NCBI GenBank assembly: GCA_033239005.1
Contig: BSQZ01000107.1
Span: forward strand, 1,076,501-1,140,500
Length of the DNA: 64,000 nt
Reading direction: 5' to 3'
Source of the DNA: Lamellibrachia satsuma
Lineage: Eukaryota > Annelida > Polychaeta > Sabellida > Siboglinidae
Shown here: positions 34,101 through 45,189 of the stretch, in pieces
Layout of the letters: each line of letters starts with the position of its first letter
How positions within the stretch are numbered: position 1 is the stretch's first letter
The notes under the pieces: generated by a model
What the model was told of the DNA's origin: nothing
The model's database searches: none
What the model saw: only the letters and a program-made list of their open reading frames with translations
Position numbers and translations under genes: made by a program

Positions 34101-35245
34101 CACACGCACACACACACACACACACATATGATATATGCAGTGTCTATAATTAGTTCCTTAATATAGTTACGGATGACCGTCAAAATAAATGTTCCTTAAT
34201 CTAATAGTAATATTTCATGACAACCCATGAAACCAAAACAATGCTCACCCCAACTGGGCACTTCAGGCCTAACCAGAAGTGTCATAATGTGTCTGAGCAC
34301 CGATTCAGTGCAACCACACCCTGCATTTGGGGTCATCTGCACCTGTAAATGATATACAACCAATTATCAGTTATAAATTAATAAACAAAAGAGTGACTAA
34401 CTACATTATTATATGTATGCTAACACAATGGTGTCACCAGAAATGAACTAAGATATCAATACTACATTAACTGATCAAACCAAACACTTGATCCCTGTTT
34501 ACAAGTTGCTGTGTGGCCCCAGCTTGCTCTCAAGCACTTGTCCCTTGGGAATATTTCACACACCCTACCCAGCCAGTGCCACATGGTGATTAATGAAGAC
34601 AACATCAAAGAGAGGGAGAGTGCTCCAGTCTGATTCTGGCTTAACTGTACAGAATGTTATATAATTATACCACACATGCACAGTCCCTGCATAATGTATT
34701 TTGTCTATAATAATACATTAACTATATGCAACAGTACTAAACATGAATAAACTTAACTTTCTAACCTGTTCTACCAGCTACTGGCTACAAGCTTTCAAAA
34801 TGCCATTAACCCCTAGCTGTTAACAGCCAGCTGGTGGGACATTCCTCCCTAAGGTCGGGACAGTTCATTTGCTCCCCATCTTCTTAGCACATCAGTAATC
34901 CAAATCACTATTAAGTAATTACAACTGAACATATAAATATGTTTACATAGAAAGATGGACAATTCTCTAGTAGACATTTTGGTACCATTATAGATTGAAA
35001 AAATTTATTTTCTAAGGTATAACATAGTATTAGAAACTTACCAAAACAGGGTTGTTGTTGACAGTGGGACCACGCCTGGCCCACTGGGATACAGCCCCTC
35101 CCCCTGACCACACGTAACCCCTGTCTCTTGGGTAAATTTTAGTTTTAAACAACTTAATTATTAGTAGTATGGCCAGCAACCCCTACACAGTAATGCAATT
35201 AACCATAAGAGAAATAGTTATAATAATAACAACTAATTAACAACA
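33562..35245 (-). mobile_element. Unclassified 1.7-kb repeat family, copy 1
   Basis: This matches, in reverse complement and with moderate divergence, most of the element at 51002-52818. The shared terminus is GTAACCG(T/C)GGAATCGCATG. It is flanked by ATGTT at 33557-33561 and 35246-35250, a possible 5-bp target duplication. It lacks about 165 bases present at the other end of the second copy. It contains (CGCA)n and (CA)n runs at 34050-34130. No ORF conserved between copies. Confidence 0.65.
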
Positions 35246-35417
35246 ATGTTATGAAAAAATAAATGTTTTTACTGTGCCACATATTTGTTGTCATATGTTC
35301 GTGTCATATAATGATTGGACCGTGCCATCAGCATACTTTTTCATAGCATCCCACTCACTGTATCTTCCTGCATAGGAAATGTTTTCCCAGTGAAAACGTT
35401 GTGATGTATTCTTCCAG
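35246..35417. other. End of the long intron
   Basis: Short AT-rich stretch ending in the acceptor TTCTTCCAG at 35409-35417. Confidence 0.5.
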
Positions 35418-35495
35418 GCACGGATACCTGTGGTCTAGAGACAAACGTTTTCAGTTTCTGGCAGCCGTCGGTGATGAAGCAGAAATAGCTACTTA
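35418..35495 (+). CDS. Exon: start of KEN ribonuclease domain
   Basis: Acceptor TTCCAG, donor TA|GTGAGT, 78 bases. It completes the Arg begun at 26484 and reads RHGYLWSRDKRFQFLAAVGD and then EAEIAT. This matches the opening KEN helix of IRE1/RNase L (W...K...FL..VGDE). An in-frame TAG is avoided only because the donor lies inside it, so retention of the following intron would end the protein here. Confidence 0.88.
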
Positions 35496-35872
35496 GTGAG
35501 TGCATTCCATTAATGGTGAAATAGTTGTAGAAAATTGGTTAAAACTGGAGAGTATAATACATCAAATCATATTATTAAAGAAGGTATGTTAATAGTTGTT
35601 ACATTTTCGGCCATTTAGTTGCAAGCCGACTTTTTCTTGATATCTAAATAAGGTAGCAATAATGTTATATTTTATTAAGTCGTTGTTTTTACAACATCTT
35701 AAGTTTTACCTTTTCACTTCTCAATAATGTCTTAACGGTAATGTGTATATTATATCAGTTACCACACGATGTTTGTTATATTATTTGTTCACCCACTCGT
35801 ATGTATCACATTTTATTATTTATCACATTTTATTATTTGTTCACCCACTCGTATGTATCACGTTTTGTGCAG

Positions 35873-35966
35873 TGGTTCGAAGAAGTGGAAGCACAATGTA
35901 ACAGCCGTGGCGATTGAAACAACTAATGCAACAGTGCTGCCGCCAGGAATTCCTACGAATGATTGG
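35873..35966 (+). CDS. Exon: KEN domain middle
   Basis: Acceptor TTGTGCAG, donor TGG|GTACGT, 94 bases, phase 2 in and 0 out. It reads YGSKKWKHNVTAVAIETTNA, then TVLPPGIPTNDW. The ending NDW precedes the catalytic half of KEN. Because it ends in phase 0, it can join either the 37735 or the 55909 exon. Confidence 0.82.
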
Positions 35967-37734
35967 GTACGTATAAGTGGGTAGATGCTTATCTTCACAT
36001 TTAGTCCAGGAGCTTTAGGTGAAAATTTGACCCAACATGGAAATAAATAGTATTTTTTTCAGGATAGTTGCAAAATATATTGAACAACATATCAAAAGTC
36101 CCCTAGTTTCTCCTTTATGCGTTTGTCACAATGAGGCTAGATGCATGAGAACTATTTTAGACTGTATGTCATTGGGTTGAAGTCACTTCCGTTCATGAAT
36201 TCCGCCATCCAGTCATTATGACAACATGAAATCTTGACAAAAACTATTAGTTATAAAATCACACACAATTTTTCAACTGAAAAAATCGCTAATTTGGAGT
36301 CAAAAGGTAATTTATTTTTTTTACACTGGCATTATGGTTGGTATCAATTTAAAGCTCTACTGAACAGAGCTGGCTATAAAAAATATCCAGTTTGTGAAAC
36401 ATACATACCCTGGTAAGTCCGATTTATGGTCAAAAGATAAAAATCTTATCAAAATAGTGGGAGACAATGTATTTCCGTAAACATAAAATTTTAATTTATG
36501 ATAACTGGTAAGGCTATCTTTTGGGATGTATTAACTTAAAAAATTGCAGTTGGCATTGTTTCTGATCAGTTTCTTATACCATGCTCTTAATTTGTTTACT
36601 CCATTCAGCATATGATTTGGCCTATGTGAACATCCTACACTTGCCTCTCATTAATTGTACCATATTAAATTGTTTTTCTGTAGTGACACCCACTGGCATT
36701 ACTCTGTCATTTTGAGTCATTTGGCATCACTCTGTGGATGAAGTTATTGATTTCCTGGCCAAAGCATTACCCCACCCTGTAAAGTCATTAGTGCTTTTTT
36801 TTACAAAAATAAACATTAAGACACGATTGTGACACTTTAGCCTAATTAAATTGGTATTTTGCTATTTAGTCCCTGTTTTGTCAGACAAATACATATTAAT
36901 ATCATACTGTAACCCTTTTACCATATTACAATGGGTGTTTTGTTACTGTGACACCCACTGACATTTGTCCTGATCATTTTGAGCCATTTGACATTTCACT
37001 CTGGGTGCAGATATTTAATATTCTGGTAAAAAACATCCTCCACCCTGTATTGTCACTTTTTGACGAAGATGGGGGAGTTTTTGGCCAGGAAATCGACGCC
37101 TGCACCGATGCGGAGATGCAAAATAGCTCAGAATGAGCAAGAGTAATTTCAGTGATGTCAATAGCATAGCTGCGAAGCCTTCCGTTTTTCCCATGTTTTT
37201 TCTGTTTTCTAAGTCTGAGTGTGGAAATTTCTATGTACCGATCATTTTCCGTTTTCTGAAAAATTCCGCTCAATAATTTTTTTTCGGTTGTTTTTTCTCC
37301 ATCGTTGATCGGGTCGGGCACACATGCCTGACTTGCACCACTGTGAGACTCTTTGAAACAAGCATATAGTGTTAGATTGCGTCCAGTTGTCACCGCCGTA
37401 CGCGCGCAGTTGATAAGCCGAACGCAATGCCAAGTGCCACTAGAGTACTCTGTCTGGAGTTTGAACTTCACAAGACCGCCAGGTTGATATCACTCATTCC
37501 TGGTCATTGTAGTGAATTCTGGGTGTAATTCCTGGTCATTGTAGTGAATTTTGGGTGTCATTCCTGGTCATTGTAGTGAATTTTGGGTGCCATTCCTGGT
37601 CATTGTAGTGAATTCTGGATGTCATTCCTGTTCATTGTAGTGAATTCTGGGTGTCATTAATGTTTATTGTAGGGAAGCCTGTGTTTCATTCTGGTTCACA
37701 TCGTTGGTGACCGAATCATTCCTGTTGTTTGCAG
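35967..37734. other. Intron with direct repeats and a minisatellite
   Basis: Two diverged copies of one segment (TGACACCCACTG... CATTTTGAG... AAAGTCAT) lie at about 36682-36790 and 36949-37060. A tandem array of about six 32-35-base units (CATTCCTGGTCATTGTAGTG) covers 37493-37680. A 165-codon minus frame at 36974-37471 shows no family feature and is not called. Confidence 0.7.
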
Positions 37735-37883
37735 GGAAGTCTGACAGTCATGCCATTGTTGGGTGGACAATTTCAAGTTGATTTCAAGAGGACATTCAAG
37801 ACACCAAGTCCACACAAGTACACAGAGTCCATGTGTCATCTGCTTCGAACACTGAGGAACATCCAGTCCCACTTCCACGAGCA
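37735..37883 (+). CDS. Exon: KEN catalytic half, version A
   Basis: Acceptor TTTGCAG, donor CA|GTAAGT, 149 bases. It reads GSLTVMPLLGGQFQVDFKR, then HKYTESMCHLLRTLRNIQSH and FHEQ. The Arg-Asn-x3-His spacing equals that of the RNase catalytic residues of IRE1 (R905, N906, H910 in the human enzyme), and a Tyr sits about 12 residues before, near the catalytic Tyr position. The ribonuclease active site therefore looks preserved. Its likely role is cleavage of RNA when kinase domains dimerise, by analogy with IRE1 and RNase L. Confidence 0.85.
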
Positions 37884-38097
37884 GTAAGTAGTCTTTCTTG
37901 GTGATGTAACTCATTATTTAACCCAAGCGATTAACATGTACAAATTGGTGAAACATAGAAGTATTAATGCATTTGTGGCTATCAGGCTACATTGTGTACT
38001 GCACTCATTGAATATGTCATTCTATTATAGTTGTACTAGGTTTATCATGTTGTCTTAGTATTAAGAATACAACTGGACATATTAATTGTGTTTGTAG

Positions 38098-38263
38098 ACC
38101 AGCGACAGCGCAGGCCACACTTGGAAACACAAGGTATCCCTACGCGTACTTTGACCAAATACTGCCAGAGTTGTTCCCAGAAGTGTACTTTATTATAAGA
38201 GACACAGCTGGACAACCGGACGACTGGACACAGAGGGACGAGTTGAAGAAGTACTTCAAGTGA
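38098..38263 (+). CDS. Terminal exon: KEN domain end, version A
   Basis: Acceptor TTTGTAG; enters in phase 2 and ends at TGA (38261-38263). It reads QPATAQATLGNTRYPYAYFD, QILPELFPEVYFIIRD and ELKKYFK. This matches the KEN C-terminus, where a YF...FP.L aromatic and Leu-rich helix closes the domain. The paralogous exon at 58676 ends in the same way (TLKKYF). Confidence 0.85.
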
Positions 38264-38822
38264 TGGACAATGTACACTGTTGGTGGCCCTCCTACTGAAG
38301 GCAGCAGGCTGCATTGATGGACTTACTGACACGGAGTTAATAGAGTTACAACATAATGTGCACATGGAAATATGTTGGATTGATGACAGGTTCAGTTCTA
38401 CACAACTGTTCATTGGATGAGGAATGTATGCTGACATGTAGTTAACATACTTTTAACTGCTCTTATTAACAAACAAACAAGCCGATGTGTGCAAATACAA
38501 CATGATGTATACACAGAAATAATATTTAATTAGATGGATCACATGTTCAGTACAACAAATCTTTATGAACTGTATTACACAAATTTACATTCAGTTGAAG
38601 TTTAACTGGTGTTATATTCAGATAATAATAATATATTATGCATTAACAAATATATATACTAGTACTACATTCAGCATTTATCAAACATCATATATGTAGA
38701 ATGTTCTTTGTAGAATATTGATGATGTTTCCTTTGTATGTTGAGGAATGTTTATGAATGGAAAGTTGGATGCGTTCTCCAATTATCCTAATGCATACAGA
38801 TATTACAGACATTATGTTTATG
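38264..38822 (+). other. Probable 3' UTR and flank of gene version A
   Basis: AT-rich sequence after the stop with no other gene. Candidate polyadenylation signals are weak and I do not choose one. Confidence 0.4.
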
Positions 38823-38992
38823 TACATTAGACTCTGCTAACAGAATCGCTGATAACAGAATCAGCCGTTTAGTAGAATGAAATATATTGACTGGAACAAA
38901 TAATAATAAAATCACTGTTTAAGTGAATCAGCCACTTAATAGAATCAAACTGCTCTGGACCAAAGTGATTCTATTAAGAGGATTCCACTGTA
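38823..38992. mobile_element. MITE with TACA(T/G)TxGA termini, copy A
   Basis: The ends TACATTAGACTCTGCTAACA and (reverse complement) TACAGTGGAATCCTCTTAAT face each other around 170 bases rich in AGAATCA motifs. The counterpart is at 59044-59211. Confidence 0.55.
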
Positions 38993-40055
38993 ATCGTGTT
39001 TCAGTGTGCAAATCAGGAGACTGGTTTAAATGTTGTAATGCATACTCCTATTAACTTCACATTTGCCATGATTTGAAACAGTGCCATATACATTAAATTT
39101 GCACCTTCGTACTACTAATTAATTATGTACACAATATATTTCATATACAGCTGTACACAAATTTCAGTTCATTCAGAAATGACCTCTCTGTGATGATGGC
39201 ATAGTTACTGTGGTAGCCATGTAGACAGTTGTGGTAAAAGTGATAAAATGTTGTGCAGTTTTTACATGTGTTATGAGAAATATCTTACAACAAGCTTATG
39301 CACATCATTAATATACATCATGTAATTGTGTGTTATAATCACTTGTATGTCACACAGTAATATGACAATGTTTTTAACTGTTCTTATTGGAAAATGTTAT
39401 TAGTGGTCACCAATCGTGTATTATCAAATATCAAATACATTAGTAGTATCTGATGTAATAGTTTGTATGCAGGTAGGTTAGATAAATCTGAAACATGAAT
39501 GTAAAAAAAAAGACTCAAATGTAGACACAATTAATTAACTCAACATGTGTGTAATGTACTTAATTATGTGTGTAACATACTTAATTAAGTGTGTAACTAA
39601 CTTTGTCATGTAATTATGATGATTCCTTTGTATGTTCAGTGATGTGCACCAGCTTCAAAGTAGTCATGCTTGGGTCAAACAGGAACACATTTTAACCAGT
39701 TGAGATTATACATTGATTAGAGACCTGTACATTATAGCATAGTGCATAGTTATATGTTATCATTGTTATATTACTCATTAGGTGAAGTGTGAATCAGACT
39801 GTGAAAGGAGAGTTGGAAGTGTTATCTGATCAACCAAGAGCATGCAGATAGTTTCACTATTTCTATATAATCATGTTTCAATATGCAAATAAGAAGATTG
39901 TTTTAAGAGAAGTAATGCATACTCTGATTACCTGTGTTTTTATAATGATGTAAAACAGTGCCATATACATATTATGTACAGATATTTTTATCATGTACAC
40001 AAATTTTATTTTTCATACATACATTCTGAGATGATGGCATTTGTTATGTAGACAG

Positions 40056-40098
<43 letters not shown>

Positions 40099-40183
40099 TG
40101 TGTGGGTGCTTGTGATATGCCGCTTTATATGTGTTGAGGAGATACCTTTGAACATACCTTGTCATTAGTATACATCATTAAAC

Positions 40184-40383
40184 TACAGTCAAACCTGCTC
40201 AAGTGACCACTTCCGTTAAGTGACCACCTGTCATTAACGACTACAGTCAATTCCTTCTTTCACAATAGTTTCACATGTTAAATTACCTGCATTAAGCGAC
40301 CACCTGTGTTAAGTGACCACCTGTGTTAAGACACTACTTTTCGACCATCCATTGAGTGGTCTCTTAAGACAGGTTTGACTGTA
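40184..40383. mobile_element. TA-flanked MITE, CAGTCAAACCTG termini, copy A
   Basis: Inverted ends TACAGTCAAACCTGCTCAAG and TACAGTCAAACCTGTCTTAA surround tandem TTAAG(T/C)GACCACCTG units. This kind of terminus is widespread in invertebrate genomes. The counterpart is at 60392-60574. Confidence 0.7.
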
Positions 40384-40787
40384 TTTCACATGTATGTTGC
40401 ACAGTGATGTGACAATGTTCTTGTAACACTTTGTAGTTGACCTCCAGTTGTCACCAATATTGTGTTATCAAACACGTCAGTGGTACCTGATGTTGTAGTT
40501 TGTATGTGGGTAGGTTAAATGAATCTGAAACATGAATGTAGACACAATGACTATTGTCTGTAACATGTTTCATTTGGTTGTGTTTTTAACTAACTTAGTT
40601 GTGTAATGAATGGCTTCTTGTTTTAAGCACAGACTAAGTATACTGTCTACCGCAGATATGTTAAATGACAATACCTGTGGTGCTTGTTGGTTTGTTGTCA
40701 TATAAGTTGTCTGTATGTAAACTACTGCATATTCACTGGTGCATGCACGAATGTAAACTCTGCACATGGTACATGTATATTCAAGAT

Positions 40788-41962
40788 GTGAGAAGTCCTG
40801 GGCTGAGGTCCAGGCAGATAGTTTTAGTTTTGAGTGTAGGGGATGCGCAAGGATGAAGGAACTAGAGGTGGAGTTGGAAGAGCTGAGGCTGCTCGTTGTG
40901 GCAATGGTGGGAAGGGAACAGGGGAGTTGTGCCGGTAGTTCCGGTGAGGGAACAGTAGACGATAAAGTGGGGAAAGACACAAGAGATGCTAGGGAGAGCT
41001 CACCTCAGCCTGGGAGGAAGCTGAGAGGAGGGAAGGTGACAGGTCATAGGGAGACAGGACGTAAGGAGACGGGAAGGAAAGGAACGGGAGGGAAGACAAC
41101 CGGGGTGAAGGAGAGGGGAGTAGGGGAGACAGGAGGGAAGGAGAAGGGAGTGGGGGAGACGGGGAGGGAAGACAACCGGGGTGAAGGAGAGGGGAGAAGC
41201 GGAGACAGGAGGGAAGGAGAAGGGAGTGGGGAGACGGGAGGGAAGACAACCGGAGTGAAGGAGAGGGGAGTAAAGCGGAGACAGGAGGGAAGGAGAAGGG
41301 AGTGGGGGAGACGGGAGGGAAAACAACCGGAGTGAAGGAGAGGGGAGTAGGGGAGACAGGAGGGAAGGAGAAGGGAGTGGGGGAGACGGAAGGGAAGGGG
41401 TCAGGACAGAATGTGATGGAGGGGATCGAAAGGAAGAGTTATTCTGCAGCAGTGATAGAGGGGGTGAGGAAGAGAGCGAGGGTGTTTGTGGGGGATTCGA
41501 TAGTTAGGAAGACCGACAGAGTCTTAAACAAGGGAGATGATGTGGTGGTCTGCTTGCCTGGAGCCAAAATAGAGGCGATAAATGAGAGGGTAAAAACATC
41601 GTAGGCTCGGGCAAGGGTGGATCTGTTTTAGTACATGTAGGGACAAATAACGTAGAGAGGAGGGTACAACTGCCATAGTTAGGAAATATAGGCAGTTGGT
41701 CAGAACACTAAAACAGACGCGGGTTGAGCAGGTAATACTGTCAGGGATTTTACCTGTAATGGGCAGGAGGGGTCATAAATATCGAAATTGTCGGGGGATG
41801 GCAATTAACATGTTAGTCCAGAGGCTGTGTAGGGAAGAGGAAGTTGGATTTGTGGATTTATGGGGAAGTTTTGTTGGGAGGGCTGATATGTACATGAAGG
41901 ATGGGCTTCATTTAAGTGGAAAGGGGCGGCAGTATTCGCGGACAAACTTTCAGCAGCAGTAG
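40788..41962 (+). pseudogene. CR1 ORF1: zinc-finger end, coiled region, esterase domain (broken)
   Basis: The element starts in a CEKSWAEVQADSFSFECRGC-like segment, the tail of a PHD-type zinc finger. A Glu/Leu helix follows (MKELEVELEELRLLVVAM). A GA-rich tandem array (about 41030-41400) encodes Lys/Gly/Glu/Thr repeats and shifts the frame. The esterase reads FVGDSIVRKTDRV (block I Ser), then after a stop near 41603 HVGTNNVE (block III), and KDGLHLSGKGRQYS (block V Asp/His). ORF1 esterases of CR1/L2 elements are known and thought to help retrotransposition. Here at least two frame breaks disable it. The upstream ATG at 40766 belongs to flanking DNA, not to the element. Confidence 0.75.
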
Positions 41963-42168
41963 ATAGCGACTTGGGTACAATGACAAATATTTTTGGAAGT
42001 AAACATTCTTTAAACTAGAAGTGCAGGGGGGTTACCTAGAGGTGTCTCAAGCAGAACAAGAGGCCACTAGCACAGATAAACCAATATCAAATCATCTCTG
42101 AAAAAGGTTATAGATGCGTATGTTTAAATGCAAGGAGCATAGTAAATAAGAAAAACGAATTAAACATT

Positions 42169-44877
42169 ATGGTAGAAGATATTGACCCTCACATAATTGG
42201 TATAACTGAATCATGGGCTAACATAGATATAACAGATGCTGAATTAGGACTGACAGGATACGTAATGTTTAGGAAAGATCGAATAGGAAGAAGGGGCGGG
42301 GGAGTTATTTTATATGTTAAAGAATCTATTCAGGCTTATGAAATAAAACTAGAAAGGGAAGCAGATTGCGATGAAGCTGTTTGGTGCAAAATTGTTTCAG
42401 GAAATTCAAAATTAACTATTGGATTAGTTTACCGAAGTCCAAACATAAACGAAGAGGACAACACAAAAATAAAAAACGCTATAAAGGAAGTTAGTAAAGG
42501 GGAATGTATCATAATGGGAGATTTTAACCATGGACACATACAATGGAATTCTCTAGAGAGCACAGGGATTGAGGATCAACAATTTCTATGTTTAATCCAG
42601 GATAGCTTTCTTACTCAGCACGTACTAGAACCAACCAGGGGAGAAAATGTATTAGATATAGTTTTGTCATCACAACAAGAATTAGTGGACAATGTAAAAA
42701 TATTTGAACCATTGGGTAATAGTGACCATAATCAAATACATTTTGACATCAATGTAAAATCAGAAAGTAAAAATAAGAAAACGTACAAGAGAAACTTCCA
42801 CAAAGGTAACTACAAAGATATGAGAAAATACTTAGCACAGCTAGATTGGAATAACATGCTGATGGATAAGACTGCAATTGAATGTTGGAATATTCTAAAA
42901 TATGAAATTGAGAGTATCATTGATAAATTTGTTCCCTTCCGAAAACAAGGAAAACGGTGTAGAAAGAAACACTTGTCAAAAGAGGCAATTAGAAAAATAA
43001 TGCTAAAACAAACTATGTGGAGGGTTTATAGGCGTACCAGAAAGGAAGAAGACTATGCAAAATACAAAGAGGCACTTAATGCAGCTACAACTGAAATCAG
43101 ACAATCTAAAAGAAGCTATGAGCAAAAACTGGCATGTAACATAAAAACTGACAGCAAGAGTTTTTATGCATATGTCAGGAGTAAACAAAACGTACAAGAC
43201 AAGGTTGGACCTCTAGAAGACAGTGCTGGAAATATAATATCACAGGGGTTTTTAATGGCGGAAGACCTAAATGGTTACTTCAGTTCAGTGTTTACAAAAG
43301 AAGATATTAGTTCATTACCAGTTGCTGATGCTAAATTTCAGGGGGCTAAATCTGACTATTTAGGACCGTTAGTTGTAACTCCAGAATTGGTAGCTAGGAA
43401 AATAAAGGCAATGAAGGATAACAAATCACCGGGAGTGGATGGGATTCCTCCAAAATTACTAATGGAAACAGTAGATCAAATCAGTATACCACTTGCAAGA
43501 GTATTCAACTTGTCATTAAAAGAGGGAGTTGTTCCGTTTGAATGGAAAGAAGCAAACATCATACCATTATTTAAAAAGGGTTCGAGAAATAAGTCAGAGA
43601 ATTACAGACCAGTGAGTTTAACGTCAGTGATTTGTAAATTATTAGAAAGGTTAATTAAAGACCATATGGTGGACTTCCTCGTTAAGCATAAATTATTAAA
43701 CTCATCTCAACATGGATTCCTTAAAGCGAGGTCATGCTTAACAAATATGTTATGTTTTTTGGAAGAAATCACTAAGTGGATAGACATGGGATCGCCAGTA
43801 GATATTATCTACTTAGATTTTCAGAAAGCTTTTGACAAAGTGCCACATCAAAGATTGCTACTTAAATTAAAAGCCCATGGTATCGGGGATAGCATAACTG
43901 ACTGGATACAACAATGGCTGACTGACAGAAGACAACGAGTTGTAGTAGATGGCGAAGTTTCAAATTGGAAATCGGTTTTGAGTGGGGTACCTCAAGGATC
44001 AGTATTAGGACCTATATTATTCTTAATTTATATCAATGACTTGGACGAGAGTATAACAAGTAACGTACTGAAATTTGCGGACGACACAAAACTGTTTAGA
44101 AAGGTTAATACTGATGGTGATAAACAACATTTACAAAACGATCTAGACAGATTAGTGAAATGGTCTGAGAAATGGCAGATGTTGTTCAATTTTGGGAAAT
44201 GTAAATGCCTACATACAGGACATGGGAACTTGAATGTAAACTATAAAATGGGAGCTACTGTTCTTGGTACTACTGTAAAAGAAAAGGACTTAGGAGTTAC
44301 AATAAGCGCTGATATGAAAGTTTCAGAGCAGTGTGGTATTGCAGCTTCAAAGGGTAATCAAATTCTTGGATTGATTAGAAGAAACATAACATATAAGGGA
44401 AAAAAGTTAATTATACCTATTTATAAAGCAATAGTTAGACCTCATTTAGAATACTGTATACAAGCATGGAGACCATATCGTAAGAAGGATATAGATACGC
44501 TTGAACGCATACAAAGGAGAGCAACTAAAATGATTCCAGAACTTAGAGACCTTAGTTATGAAGAACGCCTGAAAGAATGTGGTTTAACAACTCTAGAGAC
44601 AAGGAGGTTAAGAGGAGATCAGATTGAAGTTTTTAAGATATTGAATGGGTATGAAAATATTGATAGAAATATGTTTTTCTCACTCAAGAAGGATAGCAGA
44701 ACTAGAGGACATGAGGTAAAATTAGTAAAGGATCAATGTAGATTGGACATCAGGAAGCACTCGTTCTCACAGAGGACAATAAATGAATGGAACAAACTGT
44801 CTACAGATTGTGTAACTGCTAGCAGCGTGAATATGTTTAAAAACAAGGTTGACACATATCAGGAGGGCGGGTTATAA
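42169..44877 (+). CDS. CR1 ORF2: APE endonuclease and reverse transcriptase (902 aa)
   Basis: Conserved reading begins before this ATG (KGYRCVCLNARSIVNKKNEL from about 42100), so the true start may be non-ATG or just upstream; an in-frame stop lies near 42034. Endonuclease: IIGITESWANIDITDAELG, GLVYRSPNINEED, IIMGDFNHGHIQW, GNSDHNQIHFDI (residues 1-235). RT: KSPGVDGIPPKLLMETVDQI, NYRPVSLTSVICKLLERLI, DIIYLDFQKAFDKVPHQRLL, SGVPQGSVLGPILF, LKFADDTKLF (about 400-670). The C-terminal domain follows (ISADMKVSEQCGIAASKGNQ, RRATKMIPELRDLSYEERLK). All catalytic residues are present with no internal stop, so the insertion is recent. It performs target-primed reverse transcription. Confidence 0.95.
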   Translation: MVEDIDPHIIGITESWANIDITDAELGLTGYVMFRKDRIGRRGGGVILYVKESIQAYEIKLEREADCDEAVWCKIVSGNSKLTIGLVYRSPNINEEDNTKIKNAIKEVSKGECIIMGDFNHGHIQWNSLESTGIEDQQFLCLIQDSFLTQHVLEPTRGENVLDIVLSSQQELVDNVKIFEPLGNSDHNQIHFDINVKSESKNKKTYKRNFHKGNYKDMRKYLAQLDWNNMLMDKTAIECWNILKYEIESIIDKFVPFRKQGKRCRKKHLSKEAIRKIMLKQTMWRVYRRTRKEEDYAKYKEALNAATTEIRQSKRSYEQKLACNIKTDSKSFYAYVRSKQNVQDKVGPLEDSAGNIISQGFLMAEDLNGYFSSVFTKEDISSLPVADAKFQGAKSDYLGPLVVTPELVARKIKAMKDNKSPGVDGIPPKLLMETVDQISIPLARVFNLSLKEGVVPFEWKEANIIPLFKKGSRNKSENYRPVSLTSVICKLLERLIKDHMVDFLVKHKLLNSSQHGFLKARSCLTNMLCFLEEITKWIDMGSPVDIIYLDFQKAFDKVPHQRLLLKLKAHGIGDSITDWIQQWLTDRRQRVVVDGEVSNWKSVLSGVPQGSVLGPILFLIYINDLDESITSNVLKFADDTKLFRKVNTDGDKQHLQNDLDRLVKWSEKWQMLFNFGKCKCLHTGHGNLNVNYKMGATVLGTTVKEKDLGVTISADMKVSEQCGIAASKGNQILGLIRRNITYKGKKLIIPIYKAIVRPHLEYCIQAWRPYRKKDIDTLERIQRRATKMIPELRDLSYEERLKECGLTTLETRRLRGDQIEVFKILNGYENIDRNMFFSLKKDSRTRGHEVKLVKDQCRLDIRKHSFSQRTINEWNKLSTDCVTASSVNMFKNKVDTYQEGGL

Positions 44878-45189
44878 GTAGGTGAACATTGTTGGACTCT
44901 CGATAAGCCAATGGCTTCCTTGTCCACTTGCCATCTGGGCCTTTGGCTTGGATGGCAAATCTTGTTAAATCTTGTTAAAGATCAATAAATTGATGTTCGT
45001 TGATTGAGCAAGAACTATCAAACACACAAGACTTGAAGACATTAGTTATCTTTGACCTTACTTATCAATGTGCATGGCCAATAGTTTGATGTCCAGGATG
45101 ATTGACTAGAGCCTTTCTGAATGTATTGTATATATACTTGCAGTCATGCTGTGATCCTACAAATGTTGATAATAAATACTGCTAACCAT

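Larger units (their letters stand above)
40788..44977 (+). mobile_element. CR1 LINE, 5'-truncated, with intact ORF2
   Basis: Comparison with the empty site at 61261-61280 fixes the insertion: AAGAT at 40783-40787 and again at 44978-44982. The element begins inside ORF1 (zinc-finger end), carries a GA-rich minisatellite, the esterase domain and the full ORF2. It ends CTTGTTAAATCTTGTTAAA, the tandem CR1 tail. It is younger than the segmental duplication, because copy B lacks it. Confidence 0.93.

Noticed and set aside
36974..37471. 165-codon minus-strand ORF
   Set aside because: No recognised domain, lies in an intron with local repeats, and the composition is not convincing.
40766..40787. ATG at 40766 as start of CR1 ORF1
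   Set aside because: The empty-site comparison shows these bases belong to the flanking segmental duplication, not to the LINE.
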